Positions 6,068 to 6,910 of a stretch of DNA of 6,910 nucleotides are shown piece after piece. The DNA comes from a candidate division GN15 bacterium (GTDB lineage Bacteria; Zixibacteria; MSB-5A5; GN15; FEB-12). Location: the NCBI GenBank assembly GCA_014729205.1, contig WJKG01000224.1, forward strand, positions 1 through 6,910, read 5' to 3'. A program made the position numbers and the translations under genes. Under the pieces are notes generated by a model. It did not search any database, was not told the DNA's origin, and saw only the letters and a program-made list of their open reading frames with translations. How positions within the stretch are numbered: the first letter of the stretch is position 1; the number at the start of each line of letters is the position of its first letter.

Positions 6068-6114
6068 TTTCGTTCACTGAACTATACTGGTATCTTGCAA
6101 GAAGGTAGGTTGAA

Positions 6115-6309
6115 ATGCCTAAGATGAAGACCCAGCGAAGTGCGGCCAAGCGTTTTCGGCGCACCGGCACCGGCAAGTTCAAACGCCGCCATGCCTACAA
6201 GTCGCATATCCTGGAGAAGAAGAGTCCCAAGCGGATCCGCAACCTGCGCCAGCCGGCGTTGGTCTCGGACGCCGACAAAAAGAAAGTGGACCGCCTGGTT
6301 CCGTATTAA
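6115..6309 (+). CDS. rpmI: 50S ribosomal protein L35
   Basis: A small basic protein of 64 residues, the normal L35 length, located in the large ribosomal subunit. The family signature is clear: MPKMKTQRSAAKRFRRTGTGK at the N-terminus, then KRRHAYKSHILEKKSPKRIRNLR, ending at VDRLVPY. AAGGTAGG (6102-6109) lies 5 bases upstream of the ATG. It sits in the conserved order infC-rpmI-rplT, 59 bases after infC and 60 before rplT. In E. coli this pair is repressed by L20 binding the messenger upstream of rpmI; I cannot identify that operator here. Confidence 0.97.
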   Translation: MPKMKTQRSAAKRFRRTGTGKFKRRHAYKSHILEKKSPKRIRNLRQPALVSDADKKKVDRLVPY

Positions 6310-6369
6310 TCCGGAGCGGGCCAACAGTTACTGAATCACTATTTGTAACACGACGGGAGAGTAAACGTC

Positions 6370-6723
6370 ATGCCACGTGCAATGAACAATGTTGCGGCTA
6401 AGAAGCGTCACAACAAGGTCCTCAAGCGCGCTCGCGGCAGCTACGGTGCTCGTAGCCGCCTCTATCGTACCGCGGTTGAGTCGGTCCATAAGGGACTGAA
6501 GTATGCCTATCGTGACCGCCGTAACAAGAAGCGCGAGTTCCGTACCCTGTGGATTACCCGCATCTCCGCCGCGGCCAGGGAAAACGGTACCAACTACTCA
6601 TCGTTCATCAATGGGTTGAAGAAGGCGGGAGTTAATCTCAATCGCAAGGTACTGGCCGATATCGCAGCACGCGATGCTGCTACCTTCAAGAGTCTGGCCG
6701 AGATGGCAAAAGCCGCCGCCTGA
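6370..6723 (+). CDS. rplT: 50S ribosomal protein L20
   Basis: L20 is an early assembly protein of the 50S subunit that binds 23S rRNA, and in known cases represses its own operon. The product is 117 residues, the standard length. Conserved blocks are the basic N-terminal arm (AAKKRHNKVLKRARGSYGARSRLYRTA, about 9-35), YAYRDRRNKKREFRTLWITRI (45-65), AAARENGTNYSSFINGLKKAGV (67-88) and LNRKVLADIA (90-99). GGGAGAG (6355-6361) lies 8 bases before the ATG. The N-terminus MPRAMNNVAAKKRH, in place of the more common MARVKRGV-type start, points toward FCB-like lineages, which is an inference from memory. pheS starts 19 bases after its stop. Confidence 0.97.
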   Translation: MPRAMNNVAAKKRHNKVLKRARGSYGARSRLYRTAVESVHKGLKYAYRDRRNKKREFRTLWITRISAAARENGTNYSSFINGLKKAGVNLNRKVLADIAARDAATFKSLAEMAKAAA

Positions 6724-6742
6724 AACAACATAGTCAGCACAT

Positions 6743-6910
6743 ATGTCGATTATTGACGACGTAACGCGGGTGAGGGACGAGGCTGTTGAGCGAATCAGTA
6801 AGGCTGATTCGCTCGATTCGCTTCAGGAGCTCAAGGTGAAGTACCTGGGGCGCAAGGGAGCCATAACGGGTTTCCTCAAAGGCCTCAAAGATCTCTCCAA
6901 AGAACAGAAG
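6743..6910 (+). CDS. pheS: Phenylalanine-tRNA ligase alpha subunit, 5' part
   Basis: The first 56 codons, cut by the window end. PheS is the catalytic subunit of the (alpha-beta)2 enzyme that charges tRNA-Phe. The visible part is the N-terminal helical arm that contacts tRNA: RVRDEAVERISKADSLDSLQELKVKYLGRKGAIT followed by GFLKGLKDLSKEQK. The KYLGRKG motif (33-39) is characteristic. An in-frame TAG at 6731 leaves ATG 6743 as the only sensible start. No Shine-Dalgarno sequence is visible before it, so ribosomes finishing rplT 19 bases upstream may help. There is no Phe-rich leader peptide of the kind that controls pheST in E. coli. A strong inverted repeat lies inside codons 15-25. Confidence 0.93.
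   Translation, partial: MSIIDDVTRVRDEAVERISKADSLDSLQELKVKYLGRKGAITGFLKGLKDLSKEQK
6785..6817 (+). repeat. Perfect 11-base inverted repeat inside the start of pheS
   Basis: GAGCGAATCAG (6788-6798) and CTGATTCGCTC (6804-6814) are exact complements separated by TAAGG. G-U, A-U and U-G pairs extend the stem by 3 on the outside (6785-6787 with 6815-6817). The right arm is also part of a tandem 9-base repeat, GATTCGCTC then GATTCGCTT (6806-6823), coding DSLDSL, so the left arm can pair with either copy. No T-run follows. Confidence 0.75.

Noticed and set aside
6083..6088. TATACT before rpmI as a -10 box of an internal promoter
   Set aside because: The sequence 17 bases upstream is GC-rich palindrome with no -35 likeness, and there is no extended -10 TG.
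6327..6349. GTTAC/GTAAC inverted repeat between rpmI and rplT
   Set aside because: Only 5 pairs around a 13-base loop; expected by chance and no T-run follows.

Overview
The window is ordinary bacterial chromosome, fully used, with every gene on the + strand. It joins the end of a flagellar late-gene cluster to the conserved translation operon that starts at thrS. I see no mobile element, CRISPR array or toxin/defence module, and no previously undescribed system that I can defend. The observations worth a second look are regulatory: start codons, hairpins and a promoter.

Layout. Bases 1-3153 hold the 3' end of fliD (filament cap), fliS (flagellin chaperone), a FlgN/FliT-type export-chaperone gene, flgM (anti-sigma-28) and a stand-alone HDOD-domain gene. 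These are tightly spaced and read as one operon. Bases 3154-3400 are non-coding. They contain a compact terminator-like hairpin (3257-3274), then a near-consensus housekeeping promoter (TTGACA, 17 bases, TATTAT, 3318-3346), then a structured leader. tRNA-Val(GAC), with an encoded CCA end, occupies 3401-3477. From 3562 onward come thrS, infC, rpmI, rplT and the first 56 codons of pheS, which is cut by the window end. thrS and infC overlap by 8 bases, and infC appears to start at the rare codon AUA.

How the genes work together. FliD, FliS and the FlgN/FliT-like protein assemble and chaperone the filament end. FlgM holds sigma-28 inactive until the hook is complete, and the HDOD protein, nearly coupled to flgM, may add a signalling input to motility. 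The second block supplies a tRNA, two tRNA synthetases, initiation factor 3 and two 50S proteins. Because no second promoter is evident between the tRNA and thrS, the tRNA and the mRNA are probably made as one transcript and then processed.

Organism. GC content is roughly mid-50s percent by eye, with Shine-Dalgarno use and a flagellum. The L20 and L35 sequences (for example YAYRDRRNKKREFRTLW in L20 and KSHILEKKSPKR in L35) recall the Bacteroidetes/Chlorobi (FCB) style more than Proteobacteria or Firmicutes. A motile FCB-related lineage such as Zixibacteria is a plausible guess but is inference only; a deltaproteobacterial-type lineage cannot be excluded.
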